Program-made: the position numbers and the translations under genes
The notes under the pieces: model-generated
The model's database searches: none
What the model was told of the DNA's origin: nothing
What the model saw: the letters and a program-made list of their open reading frames with translations, nothing else
Assembly: GCA_014529385.2 (NCBI GenBank)
Contig: CM043947.1
Span: 126,974,891-127,038,890, forward strand
Reading direction: 5' to 3'
DNA length: 64,000 nt
Source of the DNA: Adiantum capillus-veneris
Lineage: Eukaryota > Streptophyta > Polypodiopsida > Polypodiales > Pteridaceae
Part shown: piece by piece, positions 42,812 through 54,595 of the stretch
How positions within the stretch are numbered: position 1 is the stretch's first letter
Layout of the letters: every line of letters starts with the position of its first letter

Positions 42812-43440
42812 CTAGTCGCTATTGAGAGCAGTGGCATACTTTGTAAAGGTGAGCCACGACTTGGTCACCTCTGATAAATTACTCATTCTTGCTCCCAAAC
42901 CACCTTCTTGACTATATTCATCATCATCCATCATCTCTAATTCAAACTCCGTCTTCAACCCATCACAACATGTTTCCATACTTGCACTCCAACTTGCATT
43001 AAGAAAATTCCTTCTTTTAAATAACACGTACATGTGGGAATATGTCCCCTTTGCATCCTCAAGTTGCATGCGCGGAGAAGCCACTTTGACAAGCTTGAAC
43101 CTTCTTTATAGACCTCCAAATTTAGAGTCACCTAGAGGAGAAAATTCATGCCATGGATCTTCCCTCTCCATAGCTTTCATCTCTGCAGACTCACTCATCG
43201 TGCCATTATTAGCACCACTCTATTTGGATTTTAAGCTATCCCCTTCATGTGCATGGCTCTGCATGGGGGCCCTTTGCAATGGACCTTGTCCTTTAAAGCT
43301 CACCATATAAGAGGAAGAAGTTGGGGATGAAGGTGATGGCGATGAGAGTCTCCTTGGCTCAACTATTGGGGTAACATACAAGGGAGGGTAAAAGGAGAAT
43401 GAGGGCTCACCATCACCAGAAGAGTCCTCCATGGATGTAG
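42812..43440 (-). pseudogene. Decayed ORF of unknown function
   Basis: One minus-strand frame from an ATG at 43440 (MEDSSGDGEPSFSFYPP) continues to 42812 (FTKYATALNSD-stop), interrupted only by a TAG near 43222 and a TAA near 43104. Segments include a Ser/Pro tract (RRLSSPSPSSPTSSS), MKAMER..PWHEFSPLGDSKF and KGTYSHMYVLFKRRNFLNAS. Two stops in a roughly 210-codon frame suggest a former gene. No domain recognised. It could be the N-terminal ORF of the adjacent Penelope-like element or a host pseudogene. Confidence 0.45.
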
Positions 43441-43596
43441 GTTTCTTGAGGGGATGAAGAAGCCTATTGATAACATCAATCATATTCTTGCTGCAGCTCC
43501 TTGCGTGAAAGTTATGGAAGCGTGTTTGCTACCGTCGCTTCTAGGCTATGATATGAAAACGCCCGCGATCTTGCGTGTCCGCAAAACCTACTTCAA

Positions 43597-44560
<964 letters not shown>

Positions 44561-44729
44561 TTTTTATTTTTTGAGGGAGGGGACTATATGGGTGGCACGT
44601 TATGTTAAACATGGATCCAACATGTTGATGGCGGAGAGATCTTACCAAAAAGAGTGTTCATTGCCAAAAATTGCATCTAGTGGTGAAGCATTGTTAGTCT
44701 ACACATGGTCCAATGTAGACATGAAATGT

Positions 44730-44783
44730 GTTGTTGCTATCAAAGTCAATGACGCGGAAGCGTAGAGCAAAGGGAGAATGCGC

Positions 44784-44864
<81 letters not shown>
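44730..44864 (-). repeat. Z LTR end fragment with (AG)n
   Basis: TATCAAAGTCAATGACGCGGAAGC...AGAGCAAAGGGAGAATG then an (AG)n run (44783-44864) matches the LTR ends at 49738-49786 and 51092-51160. Confidence 0.6.
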
Positions 44865-44869
<5 letters not shown>

Positions 44870-45018
44870 TGCAGCATCAAATGCCAATAAGAAAGCTATA
44901 TGGTTGGGACATTTAATGTAAGATTCAAACATTCAGCAAGTTACAAATTTGCATTGTGATAGTCAAAGTGCCATTGCTTTGGCAAGAAATCTCACTTGCT
45001 GCAAGTTTCCTCACAGGT
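44862..45018 (+). pseudogene. copia RNase H fragment
   Basis: Directly after the AG tract the plus strand reads EYIAASNANKKAIWLGHLM, then LHCDSQSAIALARNLTCCKF, which are the copia RNase H words EYIAAS, IWL and CDSQSAIALAxN. One stop falls between them. Only about 50 codons survive. Confidence 0.75.
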
Positions 45019-45708
45019 GGGAGGATATGATGTATGCCTTATGTGGTTTGATGCTCAGGGAGACTAATGTGATTGCATTTTGAGCTCGGCAATGTATGCC
45101 TCGAGCATGTTTTTTGGCAGTCACAGGTAGAGCAGATATTTGTGTACTAGATTTGCAGGTGTTTGCAATGATGTATGCAAAGTGTGGAGATTGGTGCATG
45201 CATTTGGAGTGTGGTTTGATGCGCTTTGGTTGCTCATGGTTTTGAGCGTGCAGTCAGTTTGGTTATTGGTTTTGTGGCCGTTTTACTGACGAAACTCTGG
45301 CGAAATTTTCCCAGGAGTTTTATGCGCATCATTTATGCGATCTAGGTAGAGATTGCGGGTTGCACTCAGCATTTGCGTGCGGTGTTCTCTACAGGTGGGA
45401 GATTTGTGCAAGTGTATGCATCGATACCGCACAGTGTGGGCTTGGTGATTAGCTCACAGATGTATGCTCTATGACGGCGTGTGTGCAGGTGATCTTCAGA
45501 CCGAACAAGTCATAACTTCTTGGAGAAGTTTTGGGCTGATTCTTTATGCGCTACGGTTGGTAGTGTGGGGCTGAATTACGGACTGTTTTTGGCCATGCAA
45601 GAGGGCTGAGAATTTTGTAATTTTGGGCTTAAATTCAGGGCTGATTCGGTGAAGATTATGCACAAGGTTATGGTCGTCGTGAATGCGTCTTGTAAGTAGT
45701 TCGTTTGA

Positions 45709-46350
45709 TTGGAGTGTGATACTAGAGCAGGCGAGGCTTGTATTGACATTGCGGGAGCTCTATTTTGGAGTGTGTCTCACAGGTTTTACATTGTGTTTCT
45801 GGCCATATTTGTAGACAGTTTCCAGGTGTTGTTGGTGAGGTGGTTTTGCTTTCTAGTTTGCTACATTGTGCTCATGGCAGAGACAGGTGATCGCTCAGGT
45901 TATGATCTCTCCGAAATGTGCATGTTTGATGGGTCAGACTTTGCAACATGGAGAGAGTGTATGCTTGATGCATTGACACAGCGAGGGTTTCATCGACCAT
46001 TGAGTGGTGATGCACGTAGACCTTCAAACATGTCTGACGATCAGTGGCAAGAGCTAGAGGAGATGGCACTATCTACACTCTCTTTGCACCTTGCGGAATC
46101 TGTATATGCTCTTGTTATGTATGAGACTACTTCGAGAGAACTTTGGCATAGATTACATGATATGTATGATAGATCTGAGTCATCACGGACTTGTGTGAGA
46201 CATGTACATTCACGAGTCTGTGATGACTCAGATATTGTGGTCATTCTGGATACGTTAGACGACGCTGTTTTCGTCGTATGCGACATCGTAGGAGACATGG
46301 CAGTCTCAGAGATGTATGTAGTGATGCGACTCAGTTGCTTTGACAGTTGA
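45709..46350 (+). pseudogene. copia-2 gag
   Basis: The true start is probably the Met at 45874 (MAETGDRSGYDLSEM). Gag words follow: FDGSDFATWRECMLDALTQR, WQELEEMALSTLSLHLAESV and ELWHRLHDMYDRSES. They parallel copia-1 gag (LALSTIMLTLAESVYF, AWLKLSDLYEKQSA). The preceding residues (from 45709) come from the leader. The C-terminal half diverges and there is no zinc knuckle. A stop occurs at 46348. Confidence 0.75.
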
Positions 46351-46828
46351 GGCACATGTAGTGTCGAAGTATACTAATGACGGGGATGTCACTTTTACCT
46401 CGAGCTATGCACGAGATGCTATACATGTGGATAGTGCACTCCCTTCGCAGTGGTTGCTAGACGCAGATGCTATGTTTCATGTCACGCCGCATCGTGAATG
46501 GTTTTGTAGCTATTCTAGCGGGATGCTTGGCAGTGTACGTTTGACCGATGGATCGGTGCATGCGATAGCAGGTGCAGGAGATGTGAGACTGTCATTACCG
46601 AGTGGTACATCTTACTTGTTACGACATGTGCGCTATGTACCAGATTTGACAGTGAGTTTGATCTCGATTGGTCAGCTTAGAGATTGTGGATGTCAAATTT
46701 TGCTACGAGAGCAAGATTTTGTGATGCATTTGGGTTCGCTAGTGATTGCGAGAGGTTCCAGGAGTGGTACAGGTTACCCATTGCATGTGGATCACGGGAG
46801 AGACGGTGTTGTCTCTGTGATCATGTAG
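46340..46828 (+). pseudogene. copia-2 protease and GAG-pre-integrase relic
   Basis: QWLLDADAMFHVTPHREWF aligns with the copia protease start (WIIDSGASLHVSPNKEWF in copia-1). Here the catalytic D-S-G-A reads D-A-D-A, so it cannot be an active protease. GAGDVRLSLPSGTSYLLRHV, RYVPDLTVSLISIGQL and GTGYPLHVD follow the family pattern. It ends at 46828. Confidence 0.75.
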
Positions 46829-46873
46829 CCAGGTAGAGAGCGAGAGAGCAGGCGAGTCTCTTTTGCTTGTGGG

Positions 46874-47524
46874 TTGCAGGATGCTTTGCATGGAGTGCAG
46901 AGCAGTGACCTTGTTGTGCAGGTTGCGTCTACGGATGCACAGGTAGAGCGGGACAGCTCTAGTGAGTCACAACAGGATGAGTCATCAGAGGTGATGACAG
47001 AGATGACTCACATGGATGCTGAGATGTCGGCTATTGTGGAGTCATTTCTTGATATGCTTATGCCAGAGCTTGATGCAGATTCAGGACAGATGGATACTCT
47101 TGGTACACATGTGATATGTGGTGGGCACGAGGAGTCACTCCAGAGCTTGGAGTCAGAGTGCCATGGTCTCTATGATAGGGGACATGATTGCCATGAGTTG
47201 AGTTCTGAGTTGGAGGTGGCAGAGGTTGCCAGGGTTGCATCAACGTTCGGTGTCCTCATGTACGAGATGCTGATCTCGAGGCCCGACATAGCAACTGCAG
47301 TGGGAGCATTTGCAGCAGGGTTGATTAGTTGTTCGATGACTGATCTCGGCATAGAGCATAGGGGAGGTTTGCAGGTATTGGACCGATACTTGCAGGAGTG
47401 CATGAGCTCTTGTAGACTCTTTGCAGATCTTGGAGCTAGCTCTGTGTGGCTTCCGCAGCGGGATGTTTGTCTATCAGTAGAGCCGGATGCACTAGCTCAT
47501 CGAGAGTCAGTGGGCATAGGTTGA
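46874..47524 (+). pseudogene. copia-2 fusion of linker and RT/RNase H stub
   Basis: It starts with an acidic linker (DSSSESQQDESSEVMTEM), as found between integrase and RT. It then joins directly to FGVLMYEMLISRPDIATAVG, IEHRGGLQVLDRYLQ and a short tail. That block corresponds to GSLMYAMIATRPDIASAVG and HWEAVKGILRYLK in copia-1. The RT catalytic core and the integrase are lost between them. The frame is open for 216 codons, which is notable for a deletion derivative. Confidence 0.7.
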
Positions 47525-47599
47525 GAGAATATCTCACCTTCTATTAGTTGTACACTACTAGATCTTGCTTAAAGGCACATTGGCCTTTAAGTGGGAGGT

Positions 47600-47810
47600 T
47601 GTTGGGGTTAAGGCCTATGTGCCTTGACCGATCGCCCAGGTCATGGGCGCCCGCCCACTATTACCCTATACTTATAGTGAGTATACTGTATAGGGGGAGC
47701 TGTCACTTCACAGTCTCCCCACCCACATCGTGTGTGTGTCTCCTTCTCTCTCTCACTCTCCGTCTGTGGTGCTCCCCGATCCCCTTCACTTGCACTATTA
47801 ACAATAAGGT
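47600..47810 (+). repeat. copia-2 3' LTR
   Basis: It starts TGTTGGGGTTAAGGCC after the polypurine tract, with GGGCGCCCGCCCAC (also in the copia-1 LTR as GGCGGCCCGCCCAC) and a CT-rich stretch. It ends near CACTATTAACA. Confidence 0.7.
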
Positions 47811-48173
47811 GAATGTTGTCCCTATGCCATCTCCACCAATTAGGAAAAGGCTTAAAGGAACATTTGGATGTACTTTACTTTAAATGTATTGTGCATCTCA
47901 AGCACAAGTTCATTATATTGCATTGTGCTACTTGTGCTAGTGGTGGTGGCGGCGGTGGATGATATTGTGAAACAATCCACGTCTTCTTGCTTGTGGTCTC
48001 TAGATGAAGTCGATTTGTTGTATTTGTCCATGTTGCTTTCAATACTAGAACTATTCTCATGGAAGACATCTTTCCATGACCCACGTCCTTGTATAGTGGA
48101 ATGTTAAAAGACAAAGAAAGGAGACACTATTCTTTGTAGTGGCTACCAATGTCCTTTTCTTCTATGTAGTTTA
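47811..48173. other. No gene recognised
   Basis: Contains GGTGGTGGCGGCGGTGG (about 47940-47957). No domain. Confidence 0.4.
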
Positions 48174-48345
48174 TCTTGGAACATAACGTTGAAACATTGA
48201 CAGTATTCCGAAGGCCACAAATATGACGATGAAGTCAACCAATCAATGGGCAAACACATCTTGGAACATAAGGTTGAAACATTGACAATATTTCGAAGCC
48301 ACAAATATTATGATGAATTCAACCAACCGATGGGCAAACATGTCA
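48174..48345. repeat. 85-bp tandem duplication
   Basis: TCTTGGAACATAACGTTGAAAC at 48174 and TCTTGGAACATAAGGTTGAAAC at 48259. Each is followed by ATTGACA.TATT.CGAAG and GATGGGCAAACA. Confidence 0.88.
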
Positions 48346-48608
48346 GTAGGGAAATGGATATATTTTTCAGTACAATCAAGAGAATATGCTATTGACAGCT
48401 CCCTCCAACATTTTCAATTGGTGGTTCTATTAGAGAATCTTGAAACATGCGCAAAGACACATAACACTCGTATGTGCAACATGAATAGTTGAGTCATTGT
48501 AATCAAGTAGTCTAAAAATGTCTCATCTAAATCTTCATCAACCAGTGAGATCTCACCGTGATGCTCATCATCAAATGCATGCTGCATGTATAAGATGCAT
48601 GAAAGAAA

Positions 48609-48795
48609 ATCAGGCTCTAGTGACACTGCTCATACCATACAAGGGTGTTTTCAAGTAGTTCTATAGACTTCTTATTATTCTCAATTGTATAGGAAAATCA
48701 ATCAGGCTCTAGTGACACAACTCATAGCATACAAGGCTTTTTTTCAAGTAGCTCTATAGACTTCATATTATCTCAATTGTATAGGAAAACCAACC
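48609..48795. repeat. 92-bp tandem duplication
   Basis: CAGGCTCTAGTGACAC at 48611 and 48703. Both units continue through CTCATA.CATACAAGG and CTATAGACTTC..ATTAT to CTCAATTGTATAGGAAAA. Confidence 0.88.
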
Positions 48796-49734
48796 ATGTC
48801 TATGGGATTGTGACTTAACTTTTGCATGATACCCACCAAAACAAATGCCTCATTTACTAGAAAAGGGCTAAAGCTTATTGAGCTTTCCCACATCAGCCAT
48901 AATGTTTGCAATAGTGCCTTGAGAGTCCAAGTGGCCATTGAAGATAAGTTTTCATTTTTGAGCAAAGGGCAAACAAATAGAAACCAAATGTGCTTTGATG
49001 TCGTGTATGCTTTGAACTCTAAATATTATGGTTGAAGCCAAGAGTTGCTAGTTTCCAAAGAAATTTTTTCCTACCCTATGCAAAGAATTTGTAGATGTAT
49101 TGCACAAAAGAGACTCTCATAATGGCCATAATTCTTGTGGTGCTTTGGCAAGGACATTAAATTATTGAAAACATAAGACTCTTACATAAATTGCATACAT
49201 GCAGTTGTCTCATGCGTGCATGCAAAGAATGCGGCAATGCCAATTTAATTTTGCCATAGCTTTCTAATAGTTAAAGGGATTTCAAGTGTAGAGCAAGTTG
49301 CAAAAATAAGTTTTTTTTTTGTAATTTCTTTAGGTTGTAAGGCCTGCAACAAAAGTGCAACACCCTACAGACACACATGAAATATACATACAAAATAGCA
49401 TAGCGGATTGTGCATACCTTGAGAGTCGAGTCCAACATAACATCCATGGAGAGACATGAGAGAGAGCGACAAAAGGTGGACATGCACATCTCCACGAATG
49501 GAGTGCGACACATGAATGCAACAAAAGAGATGAGAGACAAACAAGATAGAAGAAGAAGAGCACTAGGAGCACCGGGTGTACAGTTCCCCCCATGTAGCAA
49601 TGAGTCTCTCCCTCTGCATGTATCTTTTCATATTGAAAATTTTAAAAATTAGATACCATCCACTTTGGGTAGAAATAGAATTTTCCATAAACTCTATTTA
49701 CAACATGAGTAAAATTGCTCTAAAATTAATGGTA
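48796..49734. other. No gene recognised
   Basis: Short ORFs only. Nothing with domain support. Confidence 0.4.
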
Positions 49735-49783
49735 TAATAATGCCAAAGTCAATGATGTAGAAGCAAAGAGCAATGGGAAGAAC

Positions 49784-49831
<48 letters not shown>

Positions 49832-50043
49832 GTATTGAACCAACCAACTAGGCAAAGAATTAGTGGTTATATAATGGGGGCAAGGACCTGTTAATTATAT
49901 ACTACCCTAGGGGCCCTAAAGTATCCCCTTTAGTAATTTCCTTACCCAAGACTTTGAGAAGTAAGCAAAATAAATACCTAAAGCCAAAATAAATATTATG
50001 ATTACATTGAGCTATTCACTTGAGATGCTATAGCTTTAACACC
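49735..50043 (-). repeat. Z element copy 2, 3' LTR
   Basis: The minus strand begins TGTTAAAGCTATAGCATCTCAA directly after the purine tract GCAGAGAGGG and ends at the GCCAAAGTCAATGATG word. A (CA)n run at 49786-49830 replaces the (CT)n of copy 1. Confidence 0.7.
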
Positions 50044-51090
50044 CTCTCTGCATGTCATAGTGGACACCCCAGTAGTGACGTCTACTACTACCAGATGTAT
50101 GTGCATTGAACTCCACCACATGGGTCCAAATCATTTGAAGGGAGCTTCTTTTGCCCCTGTTTGTTGCTCACAAGCTTCTCCTTGGCTGAAGTTAGTTGCG
50201 ATAATGGCCACCCAGCAGAAATCTAGCATCATGGCCACTATGGTTGCCACCAGGTGTGCCATGCTCACATCCTCTCTTAAATCTGTCACCATTATCTCTT
50301 TGCCTTTGTCCTTTTGTGAGTTCCTGCTTTTGCCTTCGGCTTTGCATTCCTGAGCCAAACAAAGCGTCTTCTCACATTTATAACAATGGCTCTTAGACCT
50401 CGTGGGTATCGAGGCAGTTAATTGAGCATTTGTCGTCCTCGTCAAGCGTGCCTTGTAATTTTTTCTTTTGAGAGATTTGAACCTTGCCTTAGGCGTTACA
50501 ATTCCAAGTCAAATGGGTTACTAGATCCCTTGAGAACTTAATACGTGCCGAGGCCGCTAACTAAGTACTAGTACTGTTGTCCTTGTCAAGCTTGCCTTTG
50601 CCTCTGTCCTCCTCTAGCGAACTCATGCATTTGCGTTTGGCTTCACATTCCCGATCCAAACAAATTGACGATTGCCTGGAGAACTTTAGTCCTTCGTAGG
50701 CCACTAGTTGGGTAATGGTCACTTTCCATAGCCATTCTTGATCTTGGTTCATTGTTGTCCATGGCGCTCAAGAAACAGGGGGCATCTCGTGGGTACAAGC
50801 CTTGGCAAGTCAGGTTTTATTCTTGGCAAGCTTGGACATCCACCTTGCACTCTCAAAAAGCTTAAAAAATTCCCCCAAGCCATTCCAAAAGAGGGTTCTC
50901 CAATTCTTCAATGTTCATCCTCTAGCCGGGCCAAATAGAAGATTCTCAAGGGCCTTCACACACTCAAGCACCAAGGTCCTCACCTTCAAGCCTCCTAGGT
51001 CTCTCGCATTTCAAAACGCTATCATAGCCGAGGGACGAGGAGGCTCCAATGCGTGCAAGCGTTTCAAAACGTCGTATCACTTACTGTAAT
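50044..51090 (-). mobile_element. Z element copy 2, internal domain
   Basis: The minus strand carries two related decayed gag-like segments. 50752-50561 reads SICLDRECEAKRKCMSSLEE with RGKGKLDKD. 50445-50131 reads HCYKCEKTLCLAQECKAEGK with SRNSQKDKGKE. They look like an internal duplication of about 300 bp. Copy 1 (2020-2265, plus) has the latter type. No other retroelement domain is visible, so Z is a short, probably non-autonomous LTR element. Confidence 0.6.
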
Positions 51091-51365
51091 ACAACGTCAA
51101 AGTCGGCAATGGGAAAGCATAGAGTAATGGGAAGAATACACGAGTGAGAGAACGAGAGAGACTACTAAACCAACCGACTGGGCAATGAATTAGTGATTAG
51201 ACAAAGGGGGCAAGGTGTTGCTTATATACAAGCTTGATGGCCCTTAAGTATCTCCCTTAGTAAATTACCCTACCCAAGACTTCGACATATAAGTAAAATA
51301 AATACCTAAAGCCAACATAAATATTGAGATCACTTTATTGAGTTGAGATGCTATAACTTTAAAGA
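51091..51365 (-). repeat. Z element copy 2, 5' LTR
   Basis: It shares GCTATAACTTT/GATGCTATA, CTTAGTAAATTACCCTACCCAAGACTT and the ACGTCAAAGTCGGCAATGGG end with 49735-50043. The tract GAGAGAACGAGAGAGA takes the microsatellite position. A clear primer-binding site was not found on its internal side. Confidence 0.65.
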
Positions 51366-52669
51366 ATAATTGGTGCATGCCATCTACATAGAAGATGTGG
51401 TTGCACAATCTAGTCTTGTAGCCACCACCAACTCATTGGTTTGTTGTAAACCAACACCATATATTGTGATAATAAAAATGATATTAATCATCAATGTGCC
51501 ATCAATATATCAAACAATTTTCAAACATCCAAATATACATTTCCATCACATACCCTAGGTTAAAAGAATCATTCTCAATTGTTACCAAAACTAGATTATC
51601 AACGATGGTGGCCAACCACTTGAAGTAAGATTTTGTAGTTGGTGTTGCCTAAACTCGTGAATTAGATCTTTATGGTCTTCTGGGATTGTTACTACAAAGT
51701 TAAAATTTTGTTTTTCTGACCTTTGGAAACCCCTACTCCTAATCCAAATTGCATGTAAAATCAAGTTTAAAAGAAGTGCTTATGTAAGTACTAAGACATA
51801 CAAAAGGAACTATTAGGCTATTGCACTTAAATTCCGTTCTCTTATGGGGACAAGCACTACAAATTACATGTTTGGCACATTACTTCATGCTCAAAGCCAA
51901 TAGTATGCAATAGCTTTCATCTGTGTGAAGACACGTGACAAGAAAAAATATCCAACATTTAACTTCCTTTTCTTCAATACAATTACACAAATTTTACTTT
52001 AGTTACGAAGCTACATGGCTAGCCTTTGATCTTTTCATTATCTTCATGTTGACTTCTATTATTCCATCTGAAAATTACAGATAAGAGGTGCATGAATTGC
52101 ACATGTCCACGAGTTTACGATCACAGCCACCTAAAGAGGAGTTTATAACTTTCACAAGTTGTCTGGGACCAACACACTAATCAGACCACAAAGTTATACA
52201 CTAGTTTTCTACAAAACGAGCTTTGATAGGAACCCAAAACATTAGAGAGAAGTTTGGTTATGCTAAAGCAAACTTTGAAGTCCACACCTCTAGAAGCAAA
52301 GCATGCATTGTACAGCCCACATAACATCACCTTAATTGCACTAACCATGAATCCATGCATCACAAGCAAGAGAACAATCAAAAAGAGAGCTCAAGTTTAA
52401 AGATTAGTACAGTGGAAGCATCCTTGCTCAGCTCAGAAGATAAAATGTGTGGTATGCACTAGTGCTGCAACAAGACCTCCGATGCACTATCAGTAAACCA
52501 TGGTTCTTACTTCATTGTAGCCTGGCATACTCAGCTGTAGGGCACCAAATATCAAATTTCAAATGTCTTCGGCCAGCCAATACATCAGACTTATGGAGTA
52601 GTAGACGAGGGGAACATTCTAAAGCAATTGCCCAGCTTCAAAATGAACCACAACAACGATGACACTATC
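51366..52669. other. No gene recognised; includes probable 3' UTR of the minus-strand exon
   Basis: AT-rich DNA. The part nearest 52669 would be 3' untranslated sequence of the adjacent exon if that gene is real. Confidence 0.4.
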
Positions 52670-52852
52670 TTACGACTTCTTCAAATTGGTATCACCAACT
52701 CCGTTTAAGGTTGGTCTCATGCTCTCTAGAAGATAAGATAAGCCTGTCAAAACATGCAGGCGGCTGAAGGGAGTGCCCGTTTTGTCCAAAGCAGTCCCAG
52801 TTGAATCGAGCAACACAAAGCATGGTACATAGTTTATGTCATAAAGAAGCAC
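52670..52852 (-). CDS. Putative terminal exon of a thioredoxin-fold protein
   Basis: A 60-codon frame follows a consensus acceptor (CGATTTCAG before 52852) and ends in TAA at 52670. It reads [45 protein letters not shown], then a polar tail. [18 protein letters not shown] has the cis-Pro, beta-strand, turn, beta-strand look of the C-terminal half of thioredoxin-like folds, and [13 protein letters not shown] would be the last helix. No stop or transposon similarity is present. Upstream exons would lie beyond the gypsy LTR at 53.2 kb and were not found. The family is uncertain. Confidence 0.5.
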   Translation of the reverse strand: MLLYDINYVPCFVLLDSTGTALDKTGTPFSRLHVLTGLSYLLESMRPTLNGVGDTNLKKS

Positions 52853-53049
52853 CTGAAATCGTTCAGAATCAATAACAAAAAATTATGATACACCTCATGA
52901 ACAAAATTGCTACTCTATTTTCCAATTTACATGCAAGGCAACATTTTGATACATTTCTAAGAGACATCTCAACAAAAACTTGAGGCAATACTTTGACTTG
53001 ACCTCACTCTGGACTCGAGGTAGTGCCATAAAAATGAAGTAAACTTAAT

Positions 53050-53193
53050 TAACTGATCAAGGGATGGATAGAAGCCAACATTGAATCTCCCCGCAAACGA
53101 GTAATCGGAGGGGTGTCGTCTTTGTTGGATTCACTATTAGAACCCATGTGTCTGCAGAAAAGGATCAGATCCTCCATAGAAGAAGAGTTATCG
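53050..53193 (-). pseudogene. Gypsy leader and gag N-terminal stub
   Basis: Downstream of the primer-binding site the minus strand reads MGSNSESNKDDTPPITRLRG before a stop. It parallels the short N-terminus of gag G1. The rest of the element is absent. Confidence 0.4.
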
Positions 53194-53206
53194 AGCTTCG
53201 ATACCA
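53193..53206 (-). other. Gypsy primer-binding site
   Basis: The minus strand reads TGGTATCGAAGCTC, one base from the LTR end. The TGGTATC core is conserved. Confidence 0.75.
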
Positions 53207-53207
53207 C

Positions 53208-53800
53208 TGTCATAGGCTTGGACACTCCACCGAGAAATCAATAGCAACACACAAAAAAAAACTGCAAATAAATGAACTGAACTTGAATAGAGAGAGAGAG
53301 AGAGAGAGAGGAGAAGAAGAAGAAGAAGAAGAAGAGAGTTTTAACGTAGTAGAAATTCCCGAGGGTCCAACTCTCCGAGACTTTCGTCCAAATGCTCTCA
53401 GAGAGTGGCCCCAAGGTCCTTCCTTGTAAACACTACAAGGGATGCCTAAAAGCAGAGCCCAAACGCTTCTCTTCTAAAAACTAACCCTCCAAAAGCTCTG
53501 GCCTCTCTAAAGCTTGCGCCAAACCTGCCCTCTTGTTTTCCATACAAATCTGCCACGTCATCAGACTGTCAGCGCAAAATCCGGGCTTGCCGTACAAGTG
53601 CCACATCAGCAACTGATTCCGTGATTTTCAGCCCAGCTACACGTCAACAGCTTCACGCAATTTGGGGGTCCTCTGGGTCTTTAAGGTTTTAGGCCCCTCA
53701 ACCAAACTCTTCAGTTACGTAGGGTTAGGTTTTTATTAAGCCCTAAAACCCCCTTAGGCCCCTCATCTTTAGGGTACTATCACATCACAAACTTGTGACA
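53208..53800 (-). repeat. Gypsy 5' LTR
   Basis: 593 bp, plus-strand TGTCATAGGCTTGGACACTCC to AACTTGTGACA. It is the same family as 60697-61293 (GGCTTGGACACTCC, AAGGGATGCC.AAAAGCAGAGCCC, CCACGTCATCA). It contains an (AG)n(AAG)n run at 53289-53336. It lies just upstream of the putative thioredoxin-fold exon. Confidence 0.8.
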
Positions 53801-53867
53801 GACGCAGCATACACACCACAGAACATAGAGAGAATTAGCACAATATCATCTGGTCACAGAACAACGA

Positions 53868-53900
<33 letters not shown>

Positions 53901-54316
53901 ACGGAATGAATGTTTGAACTTTGCTCAAGATGAGTGCTCCGAACTATGCTCAATGTTCCTTTTGTTCTTATGGAAGAGAGAACTTTCCGTTCTTAATGAG
54001 AGAGTGCAATGAACACAAACAAAGTGAATGGACACTGTGCGAGAAGGTGTATGAGACTGAGAAATAGAGAGAGAAGAGAAATACGACACCAGAGACGTTG
54101 TAAAACCCTCCTCCGAAGGCCCCACTCTCGTCGGCGAGAGTGGTCTACTTATGATGGCACAAACTGGTACAAACTGAATGCATGTGACTGATGCAAGTCT
54201 AGGCTATGTCGACAATGATGATGGGGATGGCGAAACCGACCTAAGGACTGAAATCTGCAATCTTTTATCTGCTGTCCAAAAACACTATGGGCTGAAATCT
54301 GCTGTTGCCGAAAACG
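53801..54316. other. No gene recognised
   Basis: Contains a (CA)n run (about 53868-53894). No supported ORF. Confidence 0.4.
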
Positions 54317-54510
54317 CTAAGGAAAACGCTGATTCTGCTGGCCTTTAGGGCTGAAAATCTGCACTTCCTTAGGGCTGAAACTGCAGGTTCTTAAGGGCTG
54401 AAATTGATGGTCCTTTCGGTTGAATCTGTGTGGGCGATAATCCTTCTGATGGAAAACGCTAGGTGCTGAGACTTGCGCGATGGTACTTGCTAGAGAAAAC
54501 GCTAGGTTGA
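54300..54510. repeat. TTAGGGCTGAAA / AAAACGCTA short repeats
   Basis: (C)TTAGGGCTGAAA recurs three times between 54342 and 54402 (the last as TTAAGGGCTGAAA). AAAACGCTA or AAAACGCTG recurs about four times (54311, 54321, 54451, 54497). Confidence 0.6.
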
Positions 54511-54595
54511 ATCCTTCTTGCTTGGAGGGGAGACCACCAAGTTCTTGCTTGAGAAGTTGCCTGTTGAGCTTGGCTCCTGTTGCCTCTTCTGCCAT
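54317..54595 (-). CDS. Unidentified ORF downstream of a TATA-like box
   Basis: 92 codons, MAEEATGAKLNRQLLKQELG to NQRFP. A TTGTATATAAGC box lies about 25-40 bp upstream (54615-54627, minus). The second half overlaps the short repeats above, so only the first ~45 residues look protein-like. No family recognised. It may be a retroelement 5' region. Confidence 0.25.
   Translation of the reverse strand: MAEEATGAKLNRQLLKQELGGLPSKQEGFNLAFSLASTIAQVSAPSVFHQKDYRPHRFNRKDHQFQPLRTCSFSPKEVQIFSPKGQQNQRFP

Larger units (their letters stand above)
45240..47810 (+). mobile_element. copia-2: internally deleted copia element
   Basis: A leader related to that of copia-1 (AAACTCTGGCGAAATTTTCCC near 45293) precedes gag, a protease relic and then a stub of the RT/RNase H connection. 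Integrase and most of RT are absent. It ends with a polypurine tract (AAGTGGGAGGT, about 47589-47599) and an LTR starting TGTTGGGGTTAAGG at 47600, ending near 47810. A weak primer-binding-site-like GATACTAGAGC lies at about 45717. A matching 5' LTR was not found. Confidence 0.7.

Noticed and set aside
48414-48965. Minus-strand ORFs near the 85- and 92-bp duplications as genes
   Set aside because: Short, separated, out of frame with one another and lacking recognisable domains or splice sites.
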